Assembly (NCBI GenBank): GCA_001314655.1
Contig: LJSF01000016.1
Coordinates: forward strand, 314,493 to 378,492
Reading direction: 5' to 3'
DNA from: Rhodobacteraceae bacterium HLUCCA08
GTDB taxonomy: Bacteria > Pseudomonadota > Alphaproteobacteria > Rhodobacterales > Rhodobacteraceae
DNA: 64,000 bases
The notes beneath the pieces are model-generated. The model made no database searches and had not been told where the DNA came from. It saw only the letters and a list, made by a program, of their open reading frames with translations. The number at the start of each line of letters is the position of its first letter. Within the stretch, counting starts at the first letter, position 1. Position numbers and translations under genes: made by a program. Below, piece by piece: positions 9,248 to 17,297 of this stretch.

Positions 9248-9640
9248 TCAGCGTTTCAGCAGATCCATCAGGGCGCTCGACATGCCCCGGATCTGCTCGA
9301 ACAGTTTGAGGTTGGCTTCGTAGCTGCGCTGGGCTTCTCGCGCGTCGGCGATTTCCAGCAACAGGTTCACGTTCGACCCCTGGTAATGACCGGTGTCGTC
9401 GGCCATCGGGTGAGCGGGATCGTAGATCTGCGGCAATTCGGTCCGGTCCAGGCGAACCCGCCCGGTTTCGACGGCGCCGGTCGCGCGCCCGGCGTCGACC
9501 GTCTCGTGAAAGCTGATCGTCTTGCGCCGATATCCGGGCGTATCGGCATTGGCGACGTTTTCGGAGACGTGCCGCAACCTTTGCGACTGGGCGCTGAGCC
9601 CGCTGGAGGTGATCCGAAGGGCGTCAGAGAAATCGGCCAT
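9248..9640 (-). CDS. flgC: Proximal rod protein FlgC
   Basis: Proximal rod subunit. The 130-residue protein carries the N-terminal motif RHVSENVANADTPGYRRK and a C-terminal helix with DAREAQRSYEANLKLFEQI, both diagnostic of FlgC. The length is typical. It lies two bases after flgB and eleven before fliE. Confidence 0.95.
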   Translation of the reverse strand: MADFSDALRITSSGLSAQSQRLRHVSENVANADTPGYRRKTISFHETVDAGRATGAVETGRVRLDRTELPQIYDPAHPMADDTGHYQGSNVNLLLEIADAREAQRSYEANLKLFEQIRGMSSALMDLLKR

Positions 9641-9642
9641 CC

Positions 9643-10026
9643 CTATTGCCTCCCGATACTGGCGCGCAGGATCGTCATCGTGTGCCGATAGACGGCCAGG
9701 GCGCGGCTGTGCTGGCGTTGGTTGTCGACGGCGCGGACCATTTCGCGTTCCAGCGATACGGTATTGCCGTTCGGTTTCGCCTCGCCCTCGGCCGGGGTGA
9801 TCCGGGCGCCGCCGATCGTGTCGGGGCCTGTGACATGGCCGGGACGCGTCGTGCGCATCGGCGTGGCAGGGGATTGGCGATAGACCTCCTTGAACGGGGT
9901 CATCTGCAGGGCGCGGTAGCCCGGCGTATCGGCATTGGCAAGGTTCCGGGCGGTCACCGCCTGGGCGGCGCCTGCGTGGCGGGACATCTCGCCCGCGACC
10001 CGGAACAGATCCAGGGATTGGTACAT
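9643..10026 (-). CDS. flgB: Proximal rod protein FlgB
   Basis: First gene of the nine-gene leftward rod operon. The start chosen is ATG at 10026, which gives 127 residues (MYQSLDLFRVAGEM) and has a GGGAGA ribosome site six to seven bases upstream. An in-frame start at 10053 would add nine unconserved residues. The rod motif ARNLANADTPGYRALQMTPF is present. It is divergent from fliI, with about 90 bases between the two starts that must hold both promoters. Confidence 0.93.
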   Translation of the reverse strand: MYQSLDLFRVAGEMSRHAGAAQAVTARNLANADTPGYRALQMTPFKEVYRQSPATPMRTTRPGHVTGPDTIGGARITPAEGEAKPNGNTVSLEREMVRAVDNQRQHSRALAVYRHTMTILRASIGRQ

Positions 10027-10117
10027 CGGGGATTCTCCCTCGAGCGGCTTCAACCTTGGATTAAGGCTGATTCCCTAAGGATTGGTTTGCGATGAACTTG
10101 AATCGAGGCCGACAGAC

Positions 10118-11449
10118 ATGGACGATCAGCTTGACTACCTTCTTGCGCCGATCCGGGCGATCCGGCCCTGGGCCCCGGTGGCGCGCGTCACCGATGTGGC
10201 CGGCGCGACGATACGCGTGCGCGGGGTGTCCGGCATGGCCGGCCTTGGCGACCAGATGACCCTGTTGCGCACCGGCCTGAGGGCAGAGATCGTGCGGCTG
10301 GATGATCGAACCGTCGATCTGCTGCCCGAGGGGCCGGCGACGGGCGTTGCCCTGGGCGATATCGCGCGGCTAGATCCGCCGCGGCCTTTCGCGCCGCATG
10401 ACGGATGGATCGGGCGTGTGGTCGACCCCGATGGCCGCCCGCTGGACGGGGTGCCGCTCTTGCCCGGGTCCGTTCCGCGCGCGGTCGAGGCGCCGCCGCC
10501 TCCGGCCCATGCGCGCCGCCACATGGGCGAACGGTTGTCGACCGGCATGTGCGTGTTCAACACCTTGCTGCCCCTGGCCCGCGGTCAGCGGATGGGGCTG
10601 TTCGCCGGGTCGGGCGTGGGCAAATCGACCCTGCTGGCGACCCTGGCCTCGCGGGTTGATGCGGATGTGATCGTGATCGGCCTTGTCGGCGAACGCGGGC
10701 GGGAATTGCGGCATTTCGTCGACAAGGTCCTGGGGACGGAGGGGATGAAGCGCTCGGTCGTCGTCGCCGCGACGTCCGACCGCGCGCCCCAGGTGCGCCG
10801 GCGGTGTGCCGCGGCGGCCACCGCGGTGGCCGAACATTTTCGGGATGCGGGGCGGCAGGTCCTGTTGCTGATCGACAGTGTGACCCGGTTCGCCGAGGCC
10901 CATCGCGAGGTCGCGACGGCGGCCGGTGAAGCGGCGACCTTGCGGGGGTTCCCCCCCTCGACCGCCGGCGCCATCGCCGCACTTTGCGAACGGGCCGGCC
11001 CCGGCACGGGCGAGACCGGCGATATCACCGCGATCTATTCGGTGCTTGTGGCCGGCTCCGACATGGAGGAACCGGTGGCCGACATGCTGCGCGGGGTCCT
11101 GGATGGCCATGTCGTCCTGGATCGCGAGATCGCAGAACGGGGCCGGTTTCCGGCGGTGGACCTGGTGCGGTCGGTGTCGCGCTCTTTGCCCGATTGCGCC
11201 AGCCCGACGGAAAACGGCCTGATCCAGCAGGCGCGCCAGCACCTTGGCACCCATGCCCGGGCGGAACTGATGATCCGCTCGGGCCTTTATGCCAAGGGGT
11301 CGGACCCGGCCGTCGACGCGGCAATCGCCTGCTACGGCGCGCTGGACGCGTTCCTGGCCCGGACCGAGGCCCACGGGGTCGACAATTCCTTCGAAATGCT
11401 GCGCCGGATCCTGGCGACAGCCAAACCGGCCGGAGGCGAGCGACAATAG
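10118..11449 (+). CDS. fliI: Flagellum-specific export ATPase FliI
   Basis: Hexameric ATPase that energises export, related to F1 beta. The 443-residue protein has a Walker A motif GSGVGKST at 164-171 and a Walker B strand VLLLIDSVTRFAEA. It has the FliI signature region GFPPSTAGAIAALCERAG. ATG 10118 has a GAGG about ten bases upstream; a TTG at 10082 would add 12 residues. The gene is alone on this strand and convergent with the DUF1217 gene. Confidence 0.95.
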   Translation: MDDQLDYLLAPIRAIRPWAPVARVTDVAGATIRVRGVSGMAGLGDQMTLLRTGLRAEIVRLDDRTVDLLPEGPATGVALGDIARLDPPRPFAPHDGWIGRVVDPDGRPLDGVPLLPGSVPRAVEAPPPPAHARRHMGERLSTGMCVFNTLLPLARGQRMGLFAGSGVGKSTLLATLASRVDADVIVIGLVGERGRELRHFVDKVLGTEGMKRSVVVAATSDRAPQVRRRCAAAATAVAEHFRDAGRQVLLLIDSVTRFAEAHREVATAAGEAATLRGFPPSTAGAIAALCERAGPGTGETGDITAIYSVLVAGSDMEEPVADMLRGVLDGHVVLDREIAERGRFPAVDLVRSVSRSLPDCASPTENGLIQQARQHLGTHARAELMIRSGLYAKGSDPAVDAAIACYGALDAFLARTEAHGVDNSFEMLRRILATAKPAGGERQ

Positions 11450-11458
11450 GCGCCCGTC

Positions 11459-12253
11459 TCAGGCGATGTTCTGCAACAGGGTCAACGCGACCTGGGCGCC
11501 GCTGGTGGTCGAAATCGCCGCGGCCTCGGACCGGACAAGGAACAGCCGGATCAGCTTTTCGTGGTTCTCGTCGGTCAGCATCTCGGCCGGGTCGGAACTG
11601 CCGAACAGGCGCTCGGCACGGTCGGTGAACTGCTCCAGCTGCTGGTCGATGTCCAGCGCACCGATCCGCGATGAAAATCCCATCGCGGTTTCGATCACCT
11701 GGCGCAGCGGCGCATTGCCCATGATGCTGAACCAGCGCGCATCCGTGCCGTCGACGTCCCTGGCGACATCCTCCAGCGACTGGCGCGCATTCATCGCCAG
11801 TCGCATCGTGTTGTCCTGGTTCCCCACGGCGCGCTCGAACTGGCGCGCCTCGTAGCGGGTGATCACGTCCTCCATCGCCGTGGACAACCCGGTGAATGGG
11901 CCGCCCAACTCACCAAAGCCGAATGTCTTGGCCATCGCCTTGTAGCGATTGTCGGTCAACCGGTTGGCCAGGGCCGAGGGATCGCTCGACGGACTGTCGA
12001 GGATCTGGCGGATGAAGGCCTTGGCGTCGATGTCGTCGTCCAGGCCGAATGCCCCCAGGGCGACTTCGCGCAGCTGGCGGTTCTCGACCAGCTGTTCGGC
12101 GGTTCGGATCTGGCCGATCTGTTCGCGAAACGTTTCGGTCGCGCGTTTGACGACGACGCTGTTGGAAAACGCTTCCTGCTGGGCCGGCAAGGTTCGTTGC
12201 AGGAACTGCCAACCGGTCAGGCCAGACAGCGGGATGATCGGTTGAAAGCTCAT
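11459..12253 (-). CDS. DUF1217 flagellar-locus protein
   Basis: A 264-residue soluble, helical protein of the DUF1217 family, found in alphaproteobacterial flagellar loci, often next to flbT/flaF. Typical features are the repeated short segments DNRYKAMAKTFGFGE and SIMGNAPLRQVIETAMGF. Its exact biochemical role is not established to my knowledge; the flagellin module context supports a role in filament or hook assembly. It overlaps the flbT stop by four bases and is the last gene of the leftward fliC-flaF-flbT unit. Confidence 0.82.
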   Translation of the reverse strand: MSFQPIIPLSGLTGWQFLQRTLPAQQEAFSNSVVVKRATETFREQIGQIRTAEQLVENRQLREVALGAFGLDDDIDAKAFIRQILDSPSSDPSALANRLTDNRYKAMAKTFGFGELGGPFTGLSTAMEDVITRYEARQFERAVGNQDNTMRLAMNARQSLEDVARDVDGTDARWFSIMGNAPLRQVIETAMGFSSRIGALDIDQQLEQFTDRAERLFGSSDPAEMLTDENHEKLIRLFLVRSEAAAISTTSGAQVALTLLQNIA

Positions 12254-12660
12254 GACGGGCGTGGTCTGCTGTCCAGCAGCCGGTCCTCGCGCGGGATCAG
12301 GGCGCGCAGGCGCTTCAGCGCCCGGTAGAATTCGCCCTCCAGCACGGCTTCCGTCGCGGCGGTCAATTGGGTGCGACTGTCCGGGTCGGTCAGGACCTGG
12401 CTCAATTGTTCGATGCCGCGCAGGATCTGGTGGCGTGCCTCATCTTCGGCCGCATCGCCGGACAGGACCAGCTGGGCGATGTAGCAGACACGGCGCACCG
12501 GCGTCTTGACCTCGTCCGGGCGGATCGCGTCGCGCAGGCGCAGGATGTTGGCATTGGGCGTCAGGATCGAAAGGCGCGACCGGCGGTCGCCGTTCTCGAT
12601 CACCGCGCCATTGACCAGGACCCGTTCCTTGGGTCCCAGTTTCAGGACCAGACCGGACAT
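12250..12660 (-). CDS. flbT: Flagellin post-transcriptional regulator FlbT
   Basis: In Caulobacter, FlbT acts on the flagellin mRNA leader to control its stability and translation. This 136-residue protein starts MSGLVLKLGPKERVLVNGAVIENGDRR, a classic FlbT N-terminus. ATG 12660 is preferred to the preceding in-frame GTG because it forms a TGATG junction with the flaF stop. It is cotranscribed with flaF downstream of flagellin. The likely target here is the roughly 130-base flagellin leader at 14363-14500. Confidence 0.92.
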   Translation of the reverse strand: MSGLVLKLGPKERVLVNGAVIENGDRRSRLSILTPNANILRLRDAIRPDEVKTPVRRVCYIAQLVLSGDAAEDEARHQILRGIEQLSQVLTDPDSRTQLTAATEAVLEGEFYRALKRLRALIPREDRLLDSRPRPS

Positions 12661-13034
12661 CACCGCCCCCCTTGCTGGCTGAGCCCGCGCATGACGGCGG
12701 TATTGATGTCGATCAGCGGGCCGACCTCGGCCTTGCGCGACAGCACCGCGCGGCTGTGGTGTTCGACGAATTCCGACAGGTAGAACAGGCGGGCCCGCAG
12801 ATCCGCGGGCAGGGCATTGTCGCGGTCGGCGACCGACGCGGCGAGGTGGGTCCAGACCCGGCGGTTCTGGTGCAGGGCGGCGACAAGCTGGGGAAAGCTG
12901 TTTGGCAGATCGGCGGCAGCACGGCTGAGTTGCGCGATCGAGCGCTGCAGCAGTTCGGTCTCGGTTTCGCGTCCGGTTCGGGTGGCCGACTTCGTCGGCG
13001 CATAGGCCTGTTGGGCTTGCATCAGGGCGTTCAC
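12660..13034 (-). CDS. flaF: Flagellar biosynthesis regulator FlaF
   Basis: FlaF promotes flagellin production and secretion and works with FlbT. The 124-residue helical protein has the typical MNALMQAQQAYAPTKS start and the RLFYLSEFVEHHSRAVL segment. It lies about 100 bases downstream of the flagellin stop, separated by two hairpins. It is coupled to flbT by a one-base overlap. Confidence 0.92.
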   Translation of the reverse strand: MNALMQAQQAYAPTKSATRTGRETETELLQRSIAQLSRAAADLPNSFPQLVAALHQNRRVWTHLAASVADRDNALPADLRARLFYLSEFVEHHSRAVLSRKAEVGPLIDINTAVMRGLSQQGGR

Positions 13035-13068
13035 GGTGATGTCCTTTCGGGACGATACGGGAATGCTG

Positions 13069-13085
13069 GCGCGGCTTTGCCGCGC
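13069..13085 (-). terminator. Stem-loop after flagellin gene (distal)
   Basis: A perfect 7-bp stem (gcgcggc/gccgcgc) with a 3-base loop lies between the flagellin stop and flaF. It has no T-run. It may partly terminate the flagellin transcript or protect its 3' end, so that flaF-flbT are expressed at a lower level than flagellin. Confidence 0.4.
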
Positions 13086-13093
13086 GGCGGGGA

Positions 13094-13117
13094 GGAGGGG
13101 CCGGTTTCGGCCCCTCC
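13094..13117 (-). terminator. Strong stem-loop after flagellin gene
   Basis: GGAGGGGCC and GGCCCCTCC form a perfect 9-bp GC stem with a 6-base loop, 15 bases past the flagellin stop. No T-run follows on either strand. It is a likely attenuator or mRNA-stabilising hairpin between flagellin and flaF. Confidence 0.6.
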
Positions 13118-13132
13118 GTCAGGCGGATGCCC

Positions 13133-14362
13133 TTACCGGAACAGCGACAGGATCGACTGCGGCGCCTGGTTGGCGATCGACAGCGCCTGGGTGCCCAGCT
13201 GCTGCTGGACCTGCAGGGCCTGCAGACGGGCCGAAGCCTCTTCCATGTCGGCGTCGACCATGGCGCCGATACCCGATTTCAGCGAGTCCGTCAGGTTCGA
13301 GATGAAATCGGCCTGGGTCGCGATGCGGCCCTCGACCGACCCGAAGGCGGCGGAAGCGGTGATCGCGGTGTCGATCAGGGTCTCGATCGAACCCAGCGCG
13401 GCTTGCGCCCCGACATCATTCGACACGTTGATCGCAGACAGGGCGCCCAGACCGCCGGCGTTGGCGTTGTTGAACTGACCGCTGATCGCGATACCGTCGG
13501 TGGTGTCTTCGTTGGTGATCACCAGACGGCCGGGATTGGCGGCGTCGTAATCGACCGACACATTGGCCCCCGACGACTCGATCGCAGCCTTCACGCCAAC
13601 GGCGATGACATCCTCGGTCGAGGTCGCATCCACATCGGCCTGGGTGATCGAGTAGGAGACATCGAAATCGCCGATCCGCAGGTTCACGCTGTCGCCGGCG
13701 CTGTAACCGGCATTGGCCAGGGTATCGAATTCGATCTGGCCGTTGTCGTCGGTTCCGCCATTGGCATCGAGCGAAAAGCCGAAGCGGTCCTGCCCGTCGG
13801 CGGCGACGCCGTCGGTGTTGGCCGCCGTGAATCCGGCGATCGCCGTGTAGCCGCCGGTGGACAGGTTCTGCCCGGTCACCGTGATCGACGACGCGGTGAC
13901 GTTGCCGCTGTTGTCGCGATCCAGCGAGGCCAGCACACTGGCCGAGGCGGTGTTGCCGTCGACGAGGTTCAGGCCGTTGAACTGCGCGGCGCTGACGACC
14001 GAGTTGATCTGGTTGCGCAGGGCGGTGACGTCGTCGTTGATCTTGCCCCGGTCGACGTTGTCTTCCTGGGCGGCGACGATCTTGCCCTTCATCTGGTTCA
14101 GAAGATCGGTGATGGTTTCCGACGCCTGGCGGGCGACGGCGACGGTCGATTCACCCAGGGACAGGCTGTCGGAGATCGCCTTGAAGCCCTTGACGTCGGA
14201 CTCCATGACCTTGGAAATCGCCCAGACGGCCGAATTGTCCTTGGCCGAGCCGATGGCCTTGCCGGTCGAGATCTTCGACTGGACATCGGTGAGCGACTTG
14301 TTGATGCCCTTGAGGGTTTGCAGCGCCACCATGGCGCCGTTGTTGGTCAGAATGCTGGACAT
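13133..14362 (-). CDS. fliC: Flagellin (filament subunit)
   Basis: Major filament protein exported through the flagellar channel. It has 409 residues. The N-terminal D0/D1 region starts MSSILTNNGAMVALQTL and contains ISTGKAIGSAKDNSA. A variable surface domain lies in the middle. The conserved C-terminal helix ends in ALSIANQAPQSILSLFR. The start at 14362 is fixed by the family N-terminus; the frame remains open upstream but is not conserved. It is the first gene of the fliC-flaF-flbT-DUF1217 unit, with a sigma28-like promoter at 14502-14528. Confidence 0.95.
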   Translation of the reverse strand: MSSILTNNGAMVALQTLKGINKSLTDVQSKISTGKAIGSAKDNSAVWAISKVMESDVKGFKAISDSLSLGESTVAVARQASETITDLLNQMKGKIVAAQEDNVDRGKINDDVTALRNQINSVVSAAQFNGLNLVDGNTASASVLASLDRDNSGNVTASSITVTGQNLSTGGYTAIAGFTAANTDGVAADGQDRFGFSLDANGGTDDNGQIEFDTLANAGYSAGDSVNLRIGDFDVSYSITQADVDATSTEDVIAVGVKAAIESSGANVSVDYDAANPGRLVITNEDTTDGIAISGQFNNANAGGLGALSAINVSNDVGAQAALGSIETLIDTAITASAAFGSVEGRIATQADFISNLTDSLKSGIGAMVDADMEEASARLQALQVQQQLGTQALSIANQAPQSILSLFR

Positions 14363-14501
14363 GCGTTTGGTCCTGTTTTGCGGGCGCCTTTGACGCCACG
14401 ATTTCGTCAGCCCCGGGGTCGGGGCGGTTCGGACACGTCGTTCTGACGGTTGCTTGGCCCTCGGCCAGCGCCAGTCCCTTTCGGGATGCAGGGGCAACAT
14501 G

Positions 14502-14528
14502 TGACCGGCCGACCTAACCGGGGCTTAA
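14502..14528 (-). promoter_or_regulatory. Sigma28 (FliA)-like promoter of flagellin
   Basis: Read leftwards, TTAA is followed after exactly 15 bases by GCCGGTCA. This is close to the enterobacterial FliA consensus TAAA-N15-GCCGATAA (three of four and six of eight positions). It is placed to give a flagellin leader of about 130 bases, the substrate expected for FlbT. Confidence 0.55.
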
Positions 14529-14580
14529 CGCCAAGCGGGCGATTTCGTGGCGATTGCCGCAAATTCAAGGTAAATCCCGC

Positions 14581-14928
14581 TCACGACCGCTTGGTATGGC
14601 GCGGGGTGTCGGTGCGGATCGTGGACCCCTTGCCATCGCGGCCATAGGTCTGCAGCGCATTGCGCGCCTCGGCCTGCTGGCGCAGCCTGTCGCCGGCCTC
14701 CCGGACCCCGTCGACGGCCCGCGCCAACAGCCGCTCATTGCGGTTCAATGCGGCGGCGAGGGCCTTCAACTGCGCCGTGCCATCCGCGCCCAGGGCCTCC
14801 AGCCGGTCGCCAAGTTCGAGCTTCTCGGCCGCAAGGTCCGACAGGCTTGCATAGTCTCCGGACAACAGGGCGTCGCGTTCCCGGGCGATGATCCGTTCGA
14901 TACGGTCGACCAGTCTACTCTGGGACAT
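14581..14928 (-). CDS. FlgN-like flagellar chaperone
   Basis: A 115-residue, charged helical protein (MSQSRLVDRIERIIARERDAL). The size and heptad pattern resemble FlgN, the export chaperone for hook-filament junction proteins. It ends in a basic tail. ATG 14928 fits the family length; a longer in-frame extension is out of family. It overlaps the preceding rod-binding gene by 14 bases. Family assignment rests on helix pattern and context. Confidence 0.6.
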   Translation of the reverse strand: MSQSRLVDRIERIIARERDALLSGDYASLSDLAAEKLELGDRLEALGADGTAQLKALAAALNRNERLLARAVDGVREAGDRLRQQAEARNALQTYGRDGKGSTIRTDTPRHTKRS

Positions 14929-15214
14929 CACCACGCTCCTGCATCGCCGCATAGATCGATTCGGCCAGCCCGATACCACCGGCGGCGACGATCCGTTCGG
15001 CCTGGGCCTGCAACAGATAGGGGGCGAAGGCATCCTGGCCGGCGCCGCTGCCCATGCCGCCCGGCGCCGCATCGACACCGGCGGATTTCAGCATTTCGGC
15101 CAGGAAACTCGCCTCGAGCGCCTGGGCCGCACCCCAAAGCCGCGGGTCGCGCGGCGGCGTTCCCGGGCCGTGCGGGGTCGGGGCCGCCGCAATGGGGGTC
15201 ATCGGGTCGATCAT
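14915..15214 (-). CDS. Rod-binding protein (FlgJ N-terminal domain type)
   Basis: A 99-residue protein matching only the rod-binding domain of FlgJ, with AAQALEASFLAEMLKSAGVD, a Gly-rich loop, and GLAESIYAAM near the end. The peptidoglycan hydrolase domain of enterobacterial FlgJ is absent, as is usual in alphaproteobacteria. ATG 15214 has a TGGAG ribosome site six bases upstream. The gene is divergent from fliK and overlaps the flgN-like gene. Confidence 0.78.
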   Translation of the reverse strand: MIDPMTPIAAAPTPHGPGTPPRDPRLWGAAQALEASFLAEMLKSAGVDAAPGGMGSGAGQDAFAPYLLQAQAERIVAAGGIGLAESIYAAMQERGDVPE

Positions 15215-15323
15215 GGACAACTCCAGTTTGAACGATTTCCGGCAGGCTTCGCCGATCGCGGTAAAGATTGAGTAAGCACTGGGGCGTATTCCGAAGCCGA
15301 ACCTCATGAGGATCGGAGAACCG

Positions 15324-16619
15324 ATGCAACCGATTATCCCCAACGAGCTTGCGACGCTCTTCGCGGCCGTCCCCGGCGGCAAGGCCCTGGGCGAAGAGGG
15401 GTCCGCGACGGCGTTCGCCGCGTTTGTCGCGGACCGCTCGGGCGGCGAAGAATCCCCGTTGTTGTGGCAGGTGCTGGCCGCCGCCGGCGCAGCGGAAGGC
15501 GCGTCCGACCCCAAGGTAGACCCCGCCGAAATTCAGGCGGATGCGGGCGCGGACCCCGATCCGCCCGCGCAGGCCGCCGACATGGACGCGGCAGATGTCA
15601 CGCTGCGCCCGGACATCGCGATTGCGGAGCCGGACAAGGCGTCTGACCCGTCGTTGCGTGGCACCGAGGCTGTTCCTGCCGGGCAGGCCCTGCCGCCGGG
15701 CAGCGATCCTGACCTGGCCGCGACCGCGCAAGGGTTGGTCCTGCCCCGCCGCGGTCCGGTTTCCGAGCTTGCCATGGCCCCCGGCGCGACCACCGACCGG
15801 GGGGGACGGCGTGCCGAAGCGGCCGGCACGTCCAGTGGGCGGACGCCGTCGATCTCTGCCGAACCGCTGGCGCCCGGTGGCGACGGCCCGCCGGCCGCCC
15901 GCCTGTCCGAGGCCGCGCAGGCCGCGCGCGAAGCCCTGGTCGAGTTCGCCTCGACCCGCCGACAATCGCGCGAGCATGCCGCCGACGCCGCGGCCGCGGC
16001 CGAGCGACCCGCGCGTGCGCCGATGCAGACCGTTCCGGCCCAGATCATCCAGGCGTCGCTTCAACCGCTGACCCACGTGATCGCCGCCAACCTGGCACCG
16101 GACCCGCGCGATTCGACGCGATTCGGCCGCGATCGCGACGCATTGTCCGAACTCGTCGCGGTCTCGGCGGGCGAGGCGCGCGCGGCACCGGCCGCGTCGG
16201 CCGGTGCGCCGGCCTTGCAATCCGCGCCGCAACAGCCGATCGCCCAGCAGCTTGCCCTTGCCATTTCCCGCAGCGCCGGGGGCGAGACGGAAATCACGCT
16301 TCACCCCGAAGAGCTGGGCCGCGTCCGCTTGTCGGTATCGGGCGGAGAAGGGGCCTTGACCCTGTCGATCATCGCCGACCGGCCCGAAACCGGCGACCTG
16401 ATCCGGCGCCACCTTGACCAGCTCTCTGCCGAATTCCGCGATATGGGCTACGCCAATCTGAGCTTCAGTTTCGGGTCCGCGCCGCAGCAGGGACGGTCCG
16501 ACACGCATCAGGACGCCGCCGACCCTGGCGTGACCGACGACTGGATCGAACTGGAGCCGGTCTCGCGATCCGACGCCACCTCTGCCACCGCCGCCTCTGG
16601 CCTCGACCTTCGCCTTTAG
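15324..16619 (+). CDS. fliK: Flagellar hook-length control protein FliK
   Basis: Molecular ruler that sets hook length and triggers the FlhB switch. The 431-residue protein has a long, low-complexity Ala/Pro-rich N-terminal region. It ends in the conserved hook-control domain ETEITLHPEELGRVRLSVSG followed by LIRRHLDQLSAEFRDMGY. ATG 15324 has GGAGA six bases upstream; ATG 15306 is an alternative. flgD follows nine bases later in the same operon. Confidence 0.88.
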   Translation: MQPIIPNELATLFAAVPGGKALGEEGSATAFAAFVADRSGGEESPLLWQVLAAAGAAEGASDPKVDPAEIQADAGADPDPPAQAADMDAADVTLRPDIAIAEPDKASDPSLRGTEAVPAGQALPPGSDPDLAATAQGLVLPRRGPVSELAMAPGATTDRGGRRAEAAGTSSGRTPSISAEPLAPGGDGPPAARLSEAAQAAREALVEFASTRRQSREHAADAAAAAERPARAPMQTVPAQIIQASLQPLTHVIAANLAPDPRDSTRFGRDRDALSELVAVSAGEARAAPAASAGAPALQSAPQQPIAQQLALAISRSAGGETEITLHPEELGRVRLSVSGGEGALTLSIIADRPETGDLIRRHLDQLSAEFRDMGYANLSFSFGSAPQQGRSDTHQDAADPGVTDDWIELEPVSRSDATSATAASGLDLRL

Positions 16620-16628
16620 GAGCCCAAG

Positions 16629-17297
16629 ATGGAACCCACCGCCCTGACCCAGGCCGCGCCGTCACCGACGTCCCAGGCCGCACCGTCATCCCGCACCGTC
16701 ATCAGTTCGGATTTCGAGACCTTCCTGAAGATGCTGACCGTGCAGATGGAAAACCAGGACCCGCTCAATCCGGTCGAATCGACCGAATACGCGACCCAGC
16801 TGGCGACCTTTTCCAGCGTCGAACAGCAGGTCCTGACCAATGATCTTCTGCAGGCGATGATCGGCCAGATGGGGGTCGGTGGCATGGCCCAGATGGCCGG
16901 CTGGGTCGGGCGCGAGGCGCGCGCGGCCATGCCGGCCCGGTTCGACGGCGATCCAATCGCCCTGGCGCCGCAGCCCGAACCCCTGGCCGACCGGGCGGAA
17001 ATCGTGGTGCGCGACGCCTTCGGCACCGAGCTGGAGCGGTTCGGCATCGACCCCGCCGCCGACACCGTCACCTGGAGCGGGACAGACTGGTCCGGCACCA
17101 CCCGGCCCGATGGCATCTACAGCTTCACCACGATCAGCTACCAGGGCGACGAGGTGATCGCCGAGACCCCGACCGAGCTTTATGCCCGCGTGCAGGAGGT
17201 CCGGCTGCAGGACGGGGCCACCATGCTGATCCTCGATGGTGGCGTGGCCGTGCCGGCCGATGACGTCACCGCGCTGCGCAGCGCCGAGGCGCTATAG
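16629..17297 (+). CDS. flgD: Flagellar hook-capping protein FlgD
   Basis: Scaffold cap needed for hook polymerisation. The 222-residue protein has the conserved N-terminal motif FLKMLTVQMENQDPLNPVESTEYATQLA, which is strictly diagnostic. A C-terminal beta domain follows (DGIYSFTTISYQGDE). Its last six bases overlap the convergent ubiB stop. It closes the flagellar block. Confidence 0.95.
   Translation: MEPTALTQAAPSPTSQAAPSSRTVISSDFETFLKMLTVQMENQDPLNPVESTEYATQLATFSSVEQQVLTNDLLQAMIGQMGVGGMAQMAGWVGREARAAMPARFDGDPIALAPQPEPLADRAEIVVRDAFGTELERFGIDPAADTVTWSGTDWSGTTRPDGIYSFTTISYQGDEVIAETPTELYARVQEVRLQDGATMLILDGGVAVPADDVTALRSAEAL

Noticed and set aside
10027..10117. CtrA-type site (TTAA-N7-TTAA) between flgB and fliI
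   Set aside because: TTAA-like half sites are present but the spacing (about ten) and second half do not fit the consensus well enough to call.
15215..15323. Sigma28 promoter before fliK (GCCGATCG)
   Set aside because: The -10-like part is good but the position 15 bases upstream reads ACGA rather than TAAA.
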